A program made the translations under genes and the position numbers. The notes below the pieces were generated by a model. That model made no database searches, was not told where the DNA came from, and worked only from the letters and a program-made list of their open reading frames with translations. A stretch of 64,000 bases of DNA from Craterostigma plantagineum (Eukaryota > Streptophyta > Magnoliopsida > Lamiales > Linderniaceae), in NCBI GenBank assembly GCA_027422505.1, contig JAPQWV010000332.1, forward strand, positions 248,001 through 312,000, written 5' to 3'. Positions 46,951 through 57,917 of this stretch are shown one piece after another (within the stretch, counting starts at the first letter, position 1; the number at the start of each line of letters is the position of its first letter).

Positions 46951-47768
46951 AAAATCAATCGATGATGAAGTAAAAATTTCACATGTTTTTAGAGTCGATT
47001 GGGAGGAGGAGTATAATTATTTATTCTTCAAGCGAAGAGTACAATGCCATTAGCTAATTTTTTGTTATTTTTCTCATTAGATATCACATATTGATTTTAT
47101 ATGTTACGTTTTCTTATGCGGTTTACGATTTTTTAGTTTATAATCTGCAAGTATTATAATATTGCATTTTTTGTATTAACACATAATCAAATTATAATAG
47201 TAAATTAAATTATCTGTTATATTAAGACCTGTGGATTGCATGGGCAAAAAACTAGTGGTAGTAAATTGATATGTTTTAAGGCGGTTTATAAATGATAGTG
47301 AAAACCAATATATCGAACCATTATATGCCTTTTGTCTTAGTCTTTGCTTGATCTTCATTACTTGTACTCAGATTTGAAATGATAAATTTTACATACAAAT
47401 CTAACGATTATCTTACTTTATAATTGAATTTACTTTCCATCAAATATATAAAGTTTACATTTCGAAATTATCTTCGATGATTACATATTAAACAACAATT
47501 GTTACAAATGATATCTTAATAGAAAAAATATGGGCATCAAAGCGACGCATTGTGCGCGGCTCGAGAATTCTAGTATATTATAAATGCAAATGGGAGAATG
47601 AATAGTTACTTTCGTCGTATCATTGCCTACCAATAAGAAACGACATCATTTGTGCTTCCGATACTCAAAATAATATAAAAATGCTGAGAGAGAAAATAAC
47701 ATGTATGTACATATAATAATGCCTACGGGTTACGGTTTTGAGAGCCTTCGCATATGGCATATTATATA

Positions 47769-48007
47769 CTCCCTATGTCCCAAATATTTTTGGACATTTG
47801 ACAGTTGGCACGAGAATTAACTGAATATTTTAATAATATAGTACAATTAAAAGGTAAAAATATGTATATTATGACACGTCTTTTAAGAATATTTAATATT
47901 ATTATATTGATTGTTTGTGATAGTTCTTTTGCTAAATAAGAAAATGTATAAAATATGTGGAACGCCCGATTTAGTAAAATGCATAAAATGGTTTGAGACG
48001 GAGGTAG
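47769..48007. mobile_element. Stowaway-type MITE
   Basis: 239 bp starting CTCCCTATGTCCC and ending GAGACGGAGGTAG, the inverted repeat of Stowaway elements, with TA on both sides (47767-47768, 48008-48009). AT-rich, non-coding. Confidence 0.85.
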
Positions 48008-48197
48008 TATAATAAATATGTTGGGTCAGAGCCGTGACTTGTCCCCCCACTTACTAAATTATATATATGTATGTATGTATGAGTGTAATAGGTTAGGCTA
48101 TATAGATAAAAATATGTATATTATATAGTGTAATATGTGTAATATTAACCGTGTAACATATTTTTTTAATTAACACATACGAATATGTTACTCAAAT

Positions 48198-49157
48198 TGA
48201 TATAGGGCAAGGAATTTATAGAGCCGGAGAATCGATAAAGTTACGTGCGTAAGGTGCTTATTTGTAAAGGAATTGAAAGGGACGTGTTAAGGACGTATTT
48301 GGGGTATTGGGACGTGTTGGGGAAGTCCAAACGTGTTTGTGGACCTGTCTGGGACAATTTGGGACATTGGGGACCTGTCTGGGACAATTTGGGACGTCTT
48401 TGGGGCTTTGGGGGACCTGTTTGGGACAATCGGGACCTGTTTTAGACGATGGGGACGTGTTGGGACATGTTGAGACGTAAATGAAATGACACAAGGAATT
48501 ACGTGGTTCGGATCTTTGCAGATCCTACGTCCACGGACGCTCTAAAATCTCTTTTCACTATACTTTAATGATTTACACACTCAAACAACTCACTCTCTCA
48601 CATTTATCTTAAGAACACTTAATAAAATAGCTACTGTGACGTTGAAGATATGGTGTTTAATATAGAGAGAGAATATTATGTGTGAAGAAGCGTGGAATGA
48701 GAATTGTGGGTGAAAATGGTGAAGTCCTCCTTTTATAGGAGGCTCTTGGATATTGCCTGAAGGTACGTCCCTAGCTCTTGGACATTGTCTGAAGGTTTAA
48801 ACCGAGCTCCCTAGTGATTTGATCTTCTGGGACAACGTGTAGCCTTTGCAGTCTGTCAGGGGTCCTTTTTGCGGCAGTCATAGCCATCAGTCACATCCTC
48901 CAGCTTTATGAAGTCCCCTTGTAGCGTATTGAAGAAGCCTTCTTCTTCTTGGGATCGTTACCTACCTATTGGAGGTCCCTAAAAACCCTTATTTCTTGTT
49001 CTTAGCTCCCCAAAGCGTCTTGGAGGTCCCTAAAGTCTTTCGGAGGTCCCTATCTCTATTATTTATCATTATTTACTAAGTATAAATATTTTCCAATTGG
49101 CCTACTGGGCCTTTTCTTATACTTTATTTTATGGCCCATCTATTTTGGTCCGTATCA
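48198..49157 (-). repeat. 3' LTR of the gypsy-type element (left on the plus strand)
   Basis: 960 bp. Relative to the other LTR it lacks about 35-40 bp just inside its outer end (after TGATATAGGGCA). The minus strand has a TATA box TATAAAA at 48731-48737 and the motif near 48501-48538 common to plant LTRs. A GGGAC-rich repeat run occupies 48290-48480 (GACCTGTCTGGGACAATTTG units). Confidence 0.9.
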
Positions 49158-51079
49158 ACCACTCCCCTACTCTAATTTGTTTTTTGGGACAAAAAGAGAA
49201 TTAGAGTAAAAAATTGTAAGGCAGGCCATAAATAAAATAAAGGGTCGTAGGTCATACCTCCCTTACCGAAAAATCTTTATCCTTTCTTTAGAAATGTGTG
49301 TTTCCCTTTCTTCTTCTTTTCTTTTTTGCCTTTGAGCTAGTACTTTTTGTGTCTCAATTTCCTGAGCAGGTATGACATCCTCATGCTCGGTTACGTTGAG
49401 CGATCATGAGAAGGGAACAACTCCTTAGTTCCTCCGACTCCCCAAGTCAGCATACCCTATGTAGCTCCCTTGCTCCCTCGGGTCTTGGTGGCAAGGGATG
49501 TTTGCAAGGAGATTCCTCCTTCGACGGACGTCCCTGCGGTTCCTTCTCCTATTAGTGGAGCTCAAGAAGTTCCCATCGTCACAGCCCTGCTTCTGGTGTT
49601 AACAGGAAAACAACTTCATCAAAAGGTCAGAAAGAAAAATAAAAAGGAAGCTACGTCCTTCTTCCCCTTGCGGTGAATATGCTGAGCCTCTTATGGGATC
49701 TATGGGGACCTCAGTGGCTGAGCTCCCTACTTCTTTGGACCATCTGAACAGAGGTGAAAAGATGAGCTTGTTAGGTCGTTGGGTGCCTCCAGACGTTCAG
49801 AGGGTCATCACTATGTAGCTGTGGAGCTCCCTGGAGAAAGAAAGATACAAATGCAGCTCTTATGAAATAGCGCGAAGAGGATCTTCGGAGCTCATTCGCT
49901 AAGGAGAAGGAAGAGTGGGATGTCGATTTCGCGCGTATGATGGAGGTGCATTTTGGCTTATCTTCAAGAGCTGCCATCTTTGATTGCTCTGAGTGAGGTC
50001 CCCAAGCTCCCGAGAGTCCTCGTATCTGGGTTGGCGTCCTGAAGGAGCATGTGGAGGGCCTGGCCCAAGCTATGCTCTTCCAGACATCATCTGCAGCTCC
50101 TCAGGGGACTTAGTGGAAGGCCTTTCCAGACATCTTAGGACCTGCAATGTTTTAAAAGAGCTTAACTCCCCTATGTTTGTGTGTCTCTGTTGGAGGTCGT
50201 TTTTCCTTGGGCTTTTATCGTCGCCGTTGCATCCATCGTCCTTAGAATCTGGAAGGGACCTGGCAGGGACCTGATGGGGGAGCTCCTTCGAGCCTCGTAC
50301 TTTGAAGGAGATCTCAGGTCCTGCTGCACGTTGCTTCTAGCTCCCTGGGACATCCCATTTATATAGACCTCTCCTTTTTTTCATCATGGTGATAGCCTGT
50401 AAAAAATACTTTGTCATTTTTTTTTCTTTCGAGGCATAATGGTGTGCGGGAGCTTAATTCCCCATGTTCGCATATTACATTGGAGTTCCCTATCTCCTTG
50501 TATTATATTTTCTTTTGCGGGACCTGATGGATGTTTCTGGGAACATCATTAGTGTGTCAGGGTTAATAGCGTTAGCTATTCAATTCGTAAGCCAAGTACG
50601 AATTCACGCCATTGGTTGCAATAACCGTCGTCATTGTCCTCGGGTGTCGCTTTGCGCTAGGCTCTCTTTGTCCTTAGCGAGTTCAGTATCTGGGTAGACA
50701 CTTAGGTCTACAAAACTATAACCCCGGGGATCCCCTCAGCGATTACCCTGGTTATAGCACCAGCTTCGCTTTTAGGTACCATTCACGTTGCAGGCTTACT
50801 GAGAGCCTTTGATGTCCTGTACACCGCAGCCCGTCAGCGGCGGCATCTTGTACGCCTTCATGGGCATCTTTCACGTCGCAGACCTATGGCCTTTGATGTC
50901 GGGTACACCGCCGACCCGTCGGTCTTTGGCATCATCTCACATCGCAGACTATCAGTCTTTGAAGTCTTTCTACGCCGCAGGTCCGTCGACCTTTGGTATC
51001 GAGTATTTCACAAGTGCACTGTTTATTATATCATAAACTGTATATATTCCGACAATGCGGTATTATTTTTCTTTTGGGA

Positions 51080-51270
51080 GCATCATTAGTTTACCCTGGT
51101 TATAGCGCCAGCTTCGCTTGAACGCGTGGTTATAGCTCCCGGTCGCTTAAACGGGTGGTTATAGCGCCCGCTCGCTTACATGCGTGGTTATAGCACCCGC
51201 TCGCTTAAGTGCGTAGTTATAGCGCCGGCTCGCTTACATCGTGGTTATAGCGTCCGCTCGCTTAGTATCA
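51080..51270. repeat. Tandem repeat, about 28-bp units
   Basis: Six units of GTGGTTATAGCGCCCGCTCG type followed by CTTA and a variable spacer, within the gypsy-type element. A related CCTGGTTATAGC sequence is also found near 50747. Confidence 0.9.
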
Positions 51271-51551
51271 GGGCTTCTTGTTGGAGGCCTAAAATCTGAA
51301 GTAATGGTGAAATGGAGCTCCCTTGTTCTCTGTTAATGATGAGGTCCCTGACTCCAGTCTTCGGAGGCTCGGACCTTGCTCAAGTTAACAATTTTGGGCT
51401 ATGTTGGAAATTAGTATTCCCCTGCCCTGGAGCTCCTATTATGATAGGGATGTGAGCCTTAAATGGAGCTGGCACTTATCTAGAGGAGGTGGGGTTGTCT
51501 GTCTTTGATTGGCACAGATCCCCCAGACTCCTTTTTGGCTATCTCCCGACC

Positions 51552-51818
51552 TTAGTTGATGTCACGGTCAAGGAACTTCCTCAGTTGCCCCACTAGGGAG
51601 GGCACTTCGATTTCATCCTTCAAATAATAGCAGTCGTTAGTATGATGTATGCATTTATTATTGTTTCGATGACATAAATGAAAATAAGGTTTAGAGGGCC
51701 CTGGAATTCCGGCTAAGAGCCTTATCAATGCGGGATGTCTCCCGTGGATCAGCGTTGCCGCGGAATTGGCAAATGTGGTAACTAGGCTCCTCAGACCAGC
51801 GCGGAGTTGGATTTGCAT
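51552..51818 (-). pseudogene. Degenerate gypsy Gag C-terminal fragment
   Basis: The minus-strand frame reads KPYFHLCHRNNNKCIHHTND then CYYLKDEIEVPSLVGQLRKF. The C-x-x-H...H-x-x-x-x-C-x-x-LKDEIE-x-LI-x-x-G-x-LRKF pattern is characteristic of the end of Ty3/gypsy Gag proteins. Upstream there is only a short open stretch, so this is a relic in an otherwise non-coding element. Confidence 0.6.
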
Positions 51819-52439
51819 GTCCCAAATGTGGAGATTCGGGTCTGCGCGCTAGCACGGAGCTGTCTTAGGTCCCACGGATATTACCAGCGAGGAGCTGGGC
51901 TTTGGTCCTGCGGATCTTTGCCAGAGGGAGCTGGGAATTGTCTTCCAGCAGAGCTTTATTTGCCAGCATGGAGCTCAGGTTTTATCTCCCTCAAGTTTTA
52001 AGGCGCTGCGGCCCTTTGGATCTTTTATGCAGGCGCGTAGCTAAGGCTATAGATCCCTATCAGAAGCTTAGGGACTTTGCTACCGGAAAGGAGATTGGGC
52101 TTTCGGGTGCTAGTGCGGAGCTGGTGGCGATGCAGAGCTCCCTTCGAGGTCCTACGGACCTTCACGTGCCAACGCGGAGGATCCTTAAATGGAGCTAGCT
52201 CCTATTTTGAAGACGCGGGGGTTGTCTGCCTTTAGCCGGCACAGATCCCCCGAGCCCCTTTTTGGCTGCCTTCAGACCTTGGCGAGGCTATGCCCAACGG
52301 ACCTCCCTAGACGCCATGCGAGGATGGGTCTTTCTATTCGGTCCTTCAAACAGTAGAAGGTGTTAGTGTGATGTATGTACTTATAATAATATTGGTAAAG
52401 TAAATGAAATGAGATTCAGTGGGCCCTGCATTCCGGCTA

Positions 52440-53270
52440 AAGTGCGGGGCTTATATCTATCGCGGATCTTCAGCCGTCGGCACGGAGCTGGCTTCTAGGT
52501 CCCACGGATCTTTGCATGCTCGCGCGGAGCTCGACTTGTATCTCCTGTGGATCTTTGGACGTTAGCGTGGAGCTACCTTGTAGGTCCACGTGGACTTTCG
52601 TTTGCTAGGTGAGGAGCTTGGCTTGTATCTCCTGCGGATCTTTGGACGTTGGCGTGGAGCTACCTTGTAGGTCCCCGCGGACCTTCGTGTGCTATGTAAG
52701 GAGCTTGGCTCTTAGATCCCCAATATAGGAGCTGGGTCTTCATGGAGTGGGGCTTTTTTAAGCCTTCTGCCAGCGCGGAGCTGGGCCTTTGGGTCTTCTG
52801 CCAGCACAGAGCTGGGAGGTCCCGAATGCTGAGGTTTGGGTCCCTGTGCTAGCGCAGACCTGGGAAGATCCGAATGCGTAGCTTTTCGAATTCCTGCCAG
52901 CGTGGCGCTGAATTTTTAGGTCCCAAATGGGGAGCTCCGGGTCTTCTTGCCAGTGGAGAGCTGAGCTTTTAGGTCCCGAAGGGGGAGCTTCGAGTGGGGG
53001 AGCTTCGTGTCTTCTTGCCAGTGCGGAGCTGGGCTTTTAGGTCCCGAAGGGGGCGCTTCGGGTCTTCTTGGCAGCACGGAGCTGGGCTTTTAGGTTCCAA
53101 AGGGGGAGCTCCAGATCTTCTTGCCAGCGAGGAGCTGGGCTTTTAAGTTCCGAAGGGGGAGCTTCGGGTCTTCGTGCCAGCGCGGAGCTGGGCTCTTAGG
53201 TCCCGAATGGGGAGCTTTGGGCCTTCTTTCCAGCACGGAGCTGGGTTCTTAAGTACCGAAGGGGAAGCTT
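52440..53270. repeat. Tandem repeats, GGAGCTGGGCTTTTAGGTCC type
   Basis: From about 52770 to 53270 some nine units of about 55-60 bp read GCCAGCGCGGAGCTGGGCTT - TTAGGTCCCGAAGGGGGAGC - TTCGGGTCTTCTT. The preceding 52440-52760 has longer looser units around ATCTTTGGACGTTGGCGTGG. Non-coding body of the gypsy-type element. Confidence 0.88.
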
Positions 53271-53543
53271 CGGTTCTTCATCCTTTCCTCTTCTCGGTCA
53301 AGGTGGTGCACATGGTATTACGTCTCAGGAGCTTCAGTTGCACTTTGACAGCTCCTGCGGGTTATAAGTCCAAATACTTCGGCATAGAGGGTCTTCCTCC
53401 CCCAGTTTCTTTGCATTTTTTGTCTCGTCCCAGTAGAAATGAGAAGAAGAAAAGAGAGAAAGAAGACGTTAAGCACAGCTTCGCACAACATAGGCAAAAT
53501 TACTCACGCCTTCAACTCGGAATTTCCCACAGACGGCGCCATT

Positions 53544-54532
53544 TGATATGGGCAATCCCAATCAACGAGATTTATATGTGTGGGGAAAGGAATTTATAGA
53601 GCCGGAGAATCGATAAAGTTACGTGTGTAAGGTGCTTATTTGTAAAGGAATTGAAAGGGAGTTAAGGACGTATTTGGGGTATTGGGACGTGTTGGGGAAG
53701 TCCAGACGTGTTTGTGGACCTGTCTGGGATAATTTGGGACATTGGGGACCTGTCTGGGACAATTTGGGACGTCTTTGGGGCTTTGAGGGACCTGTTTGGG
53801 ACAATCGGGACCTGTTTTAGACGTTGGGGACGTGCTGGGACATGTTGAGACGTAAATGAAATGACACAAGGAATTACGTGGTTCGGATCTTTGCAGATCC
53901 TACGTCCACGGACGCTCTAAAATCTCTTTTCACTATACTTTAATGATTTACACACTCAAACAACTCACTCTCTCACATTTATCTTAAGAACACTTAATAA
54001 AATAGCTACTGTGACGTTGAAGATATGGTGTTTAATATAGAGAGAGAATATTATGTGTGAAGAAGCGTGGAATGAGAATTGTGGGTGAAAATGGTGAAGT
54101 CCTCCTTTTATAGGAGGCTCTTGGATATTGCCTGAAGGTACGTCCCTAGCTCTTGGACATTGTCTGAAGGTTTAAACCGAGCTCCCTAGTGATTTGATCT
54201 TCTGGGACAACGTGTAGCCTTTGCAGTCTGTCAGGGGTCCTTTTTGCGGCAGTCATAGCCATCAGTCACATCCTCCAGCTTTATGAAGTCCCCTTGTAGC
54301 GTATTGAAGAAGCCTTCTTCTTCTTGGAATCGATACCTACCTATTGGAGGTCCCTAAAAACCCTTATTTCCTGTTCTTAGCTCCCCAAAGCGTCTTGGAG
54401 GTCCCTAAAGTCTTTCGGAGGTCCCTATATCTATTATTTATCATTATTTACTAAGTATAAATATTTTCCAATTGGCCTACTGGGCCTTTTCTTATATTTT
54501 ATTTTATGGCCCATCTATTTTGGTCCGTATCA
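53544..54532 (-). repeat. 5' LTR of the gypsy-type element (right on the plus strand)
   Basis: 989 bp, near-identical to 48198-49157 apart from the short terminal deletion in that copy and a few substitutions, which indicates a fairly recent insertion. Confidence 0.9.
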
Positions 54533-54537
54533 CAAAT

Positions 54538-54890
54538 CAATATTAGGGTTAATTGCAATGATTAAGAAAATTTACCCACTTTACAAAATTATATGCATGA
54601 TGTATATATATTGTGTAATAGGTGTAATATAAACCGTGTAACATATTTTCTTAATTAACCACACATAAGAATATAATACTCAAATCAGTAATTTAGGATT
54701 AACCGATTGAGAAAATTTGAATTTGACACGTGGTGGTTTCTTATGCATTATGAACCATAAGCATGTGGAAATTATTTAACCTATAAATACGTCTTTAATC
54801 CATTATCATTACTGTCGACATAATAAAATAAACCCACGTAGAGATTTGAATAGTCAAACTATGAGGATGCAAACGTGTATTGTCAAAAGG
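54538..54890. other. Spacer between two LTR retrotransposons
   Basis: AT-rich. It contains a stretch (54615-54690, GTGTAATATAAACCGTGTAA...) that is a direct repeat of sequence just left of the gypsy insertion (48128-48197), so the target region already carried a duplication or is itself an element end. Confidence 0.5.
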
Positions 54891-56854
54891 TGTGCTACAG
54901 ATTTTTTATTGGTTCACATGCCATCTACACACATCCATCTTCAGCCTATAAATACGAGGGCTCTCAGGCAGTGTAATTGCATCCCACAGACAGGAAAAAT
55001 AGAGGGATCAGGGTGAGAGAAAAATGAAGGGAAAATAGAATTGGTCGGGTCTCCTTTGTAGTACGAGAGGTTGTAACTCCTATATTTCTCCTATAGTGGA
55101 TTCTTCTTCTTTGCCCGTGGTTTTTACCCCGATTTGTTTGGGGGTTTTCCACGTTAAATCTCTATATCCATATTGTTGACCTTTTTGCTCCATATATGTT
55201 AGAGAGTTTTGATGAACGATGTAATTATAATGACATTAGGTCTATAAAATAAGCAATTCGATTTGGGACAAATAAAATGTCTAAGTTCATGATAATGTTC
55301 AACCATGCATTGCTAATGAGCTGAAATTTGTTAAAGTGTTGAATATTTGAATTGCGTGTGATTTTGTGATGATTTGATGGAACTAGGTGATCGCATGTTA
55401 TAGACAGTCCATGAGATAGGATATATCGTTCTGTGCTATATATGGAAATAATGCATGAGATATCCTACTGAGCTGTAAAAGGAAAATATGATGTTTATAT
55501 ATGGAAAGTGATATATACGTTGATACTTGTTTATTCATGGACGAAAATCACTTATGCGATTCTTGCATGCTTTCCACTGTATTTAATGTGCAATATTGAA
55601 TTAATATCTTTCCTTGTGCTGATTAGATTATTATATTAAGGAAAGATTTGATTTGATTGACCTTATGGATAAAGTGCTCCTATATGGTATGTGGTATAAC
55701 GGGTGATATCTCTGAAATAAGGAAAGTTGTGCCATGATGTGATAAATCGATATAAGTAAGCTCTGATCTGACTTGTGTGCTAAACATGGTAAATATATTG
55801 ATTAAATGCTATGAGCTGTACATGGAAAACGTGCTGATGCCTTGCTATCTTGTGTGCCATACTTGGAAAGTAAATCTGGATTGACTCGTTACTAGGAACT
55901 GATAGCAGGGAATCACCTATGAAAAATTCAGATATGGAAAATATATTGAATATGCTTAAGAACGAAATTGACTCTCTATATGGAATATAATCATGCTTTA
56001 ATGTGCTATATGACCGTTGTGATGATTTATTAGAAGCATGATTTATATGGTATGATTGACTCGAAAGCTACATGGAAACTATGCTTGATTTGGTGATTAT
56101 TGTTTGATATGACTTTCCATGTGAAGTGCTATTAGAAAAGGATTATATATGAGCTGCACTTTAGACTTTCGTAGAACACAGAATTTGCGAATTAAGCCTA
56201 CGAGAGATTTTTGACCAGAGAGATGATTCCTGAGCCATTCTCTTGCGATAGCTTTCTGCTTTACTGAGCGTTAACTTGCGTATCCATCACTGAGCGAGTG
56301 ATTTATCCGATATTCCATCATCCCCTGCCATATATTATGTCTTCGGACGTGTTGTCTTCGGACGTGAGCAATACCAAGGATGCAAGGTCGACGTTTACGC
56401 ACACGTGAAGGGAATGACAAGTCCGGGGGCCCTTCGGTAGCGAGCTGTGTCTGTCGGGATCAAGGAGATTCCGAGGAACGAAACTCGGCGTGTGGTAACC
56501 TAGTAGTGTCTAGTGTTCGACTTGTTTCGGTTGTGTATTGGGCTAACCAATCAGTTTTGTATCCAGCTACGGTGCATTATAGTGATTGGTTAAACTCTTG
56601 GGAAGCAAATCCCAAGGAGAGGAGTAAACCCCAGTTGGGGATATAACCTCTATAAAAATCCTGTCTCGCATTTACTTTTCAGTTATTTCGTTATCACTGT
56701 GAGACAGATCCGAAACACATCCGACGGTACTAGGATATAACAGGCATACTCGTCCCATTATTATTTGGCATATCTAAGTCACCACACTAAGGTTAAAGAA
56801 GCATAAATTTTATAAGCCTAATTCACCCCCCTCTTAGGCACATTTATATCTTCA
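54890..56854 (+). repeat. Probable 5' LTR of the copia element (start unresolved)
   Basis: Contains a TATA box TATAAATA (54947-54954) and a leader ending CCCGTGGTTTTTACC - GGGGGTTTTCCACGTTAAAT (to 55160), typical of plant LTR R regions, then 1.7 kb of AT-rich DNA ending CACCCCCCTCTTAGGCAC and CTTCA just before the primer site. Without the 3' LTR the limits cannot be confirmed; the TATA-containing part could belong to a separate solo LTR. Confidence 0.45.
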
Positions 56855-56856
56855 TT

Positions 56857-56868
56857 TGGTATCAGAGC
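56857..56868 (+). other. Primer binding site (initiator tRNA-Met)
   Basis: TGGTATCAGAGC, complementary to the 3' end of plant initiator tRNA-Met, two bases after the LTR end. Confidence 0.93.
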
Positions 56869-56913
56869 GGGTTACTCAAACGACGGGCCTAACAAGCCTG
56901 AGTTAAAGATCTA

Positions 56914-57917
56914 ATGGCTTCTTTGAGTTTTGATGTTTTGCAGAAGGACAATCCCATTCTAGGCCACCACTCTTCGATGGAACAAACTATGCTATATGGA
57001 AAAATCGTATGAAGGAATTCCTGCTTGCCACTGACTATGACCTGTGGGATATCATCATGACTGGACCTTACAATCCCAAGAAGGCGGATGGAACTTCAAA
57101 GAACGGTTCCGAGTACGATGCAGCAGACAAGCGAGGAATATCCTTGAATGCCAAAGCTAAGAACATGATCGCTTGCGCGCTTACAAGAGAAGAATACAAT
57201 CGTGTGAGTTCATGCGAATCTGCCAAGGATATGTGGGAGATGCTTCAAGTCACACATGAGGGAACCACTCGAGTTGTACAAGAAAGAATAGCACTCTTAA
57301 CTCACCAATACGAGCTGTTCAAAATGGAGGACAACGAGACCATAAGTCATATGTACGCGAGATTCATGAACATCATCAATCAAATGTTCTCGTTGGGAAA
57401 GAAAATACCAGACGGTGAGAAAGTGCGGAAAATACTGAGATCTCTCCCAAGAGAATGGAATCCCAAAGTAACTGCCATCTACGAAGCAAAGGACTTGGAC
57501 GAACTTTCTGTATCAGAACTAATCGGATCTCTTACCACCTACGAGATGGCTCAGATCTCCATCAAAGAGAAACCAACCGTCCGAAATCAACCAAACATTG
57601 CCTTTAACACCAAACAAGAAGACGTTTCAGAAGGTGAAGAAGAAACTGAGGAGGACCTAATGGAGCAGATTGCCATGCTGACCAGAAGGTTTGAAAAGTT
57701 TCGGATGAGAAGGAAGTTCAAGGGAAACTCAAAGTTCCAACCTAGGAACAAGGGAATATCGTCATCCGGGAACAACGTGCAAAAATGCTTCAAGTGCAAC
57801 AAGCCAGGCCACTTCGCCTCAAACTGCCCGATGGAAAATGGTGACAAAAAGGTAAAGAGCAGAAAGCAATGGTCACTAACTGGGAAGAGGGCGAAAGCGA
57901 AGAAGAGGAAGATCTAG
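56914..57917 (+). pseudogene. Copia Gag
   Basis: An ATG at 56914 opens MASLSFDVLQ but is out of frame with the Gag body, which reads LFDGTNYAIWKNRMKEFLLA in frame with the ATG at 57009. UBN2-type Gag landmarks follow (AKDMWEMLQVTHEGT, LLTHQYELFKMEDNETISHM, LRSLPREWNPKVTAIYEAKD), then a CCHC knuckle CFKCNKPGHFASNC. The normal continuation (MVTNWEEGESEEEEDLAYMA) starts at 57869 in another frame, so a one-base frameshift near 57865 separates Gag from the rest. Gag would form the virus-like particle of the retrotransposon. Confidence 0.85.

Larger units (their letters stand above)
43527..47573 (+). mobile_element. Helitron, non-autonomous and chimeric, 4.05 kb
   Basis: 5' end TCTTATACATAAATAG at 43527 after a host A; 3' end a GC-rich hairpin region (GCGACGCATTGTGCGCGGC) and CTCGAGAATTCTAG at 47573, followed by a host T. 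It inserted directly after the end of a related Helitron. It encodes degenerate pieces of the Helitron replicase N-terminus and an RPA-like protein; no Rep HUH motif or helicase domain is visible. Confidence 0.78.
48198..54532 (-). mobile_element. Ty3/gypsy-type large non-coding LTR element (LARD-like), 6.3 kb
   Basis: LTRs at 48198-49157 and 53544-54532, ends TGATA...TATCA, flanked by perfect 5-bp duplications CAAAT (48193-48197, 54533-54537). The minus-strand primer site TGGCGCCGTCTGTGGG (53526-53541) next to the right LTR and a purine tract (GAGTAGGGGAGTGGT on the minus strand, 49158-49172) next to the left LTR fix the orientation as minus. Internal sequence is mostly non-coding tandem repeats with one Gag-like fragment; no protease, reverse transcriptase or integrase was seen. 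Confidence 0.9.

Noticed and set aside
47176..47358. 60-codon minus-strand frame in the Helitron tail
   Set aside because: AT-rich, no homology, no conserved context.
54964..55152. 62-codon minus-strand frame
   Set aside because: Lies in the probable LTR R region on the opposite strand; no motif.
56857..56868. Possible tRNA-related feature
   Set aside because: Only the 12-base primer-site complement is present; no tRNA cloverleaf is seen here or elsewhere in the window.
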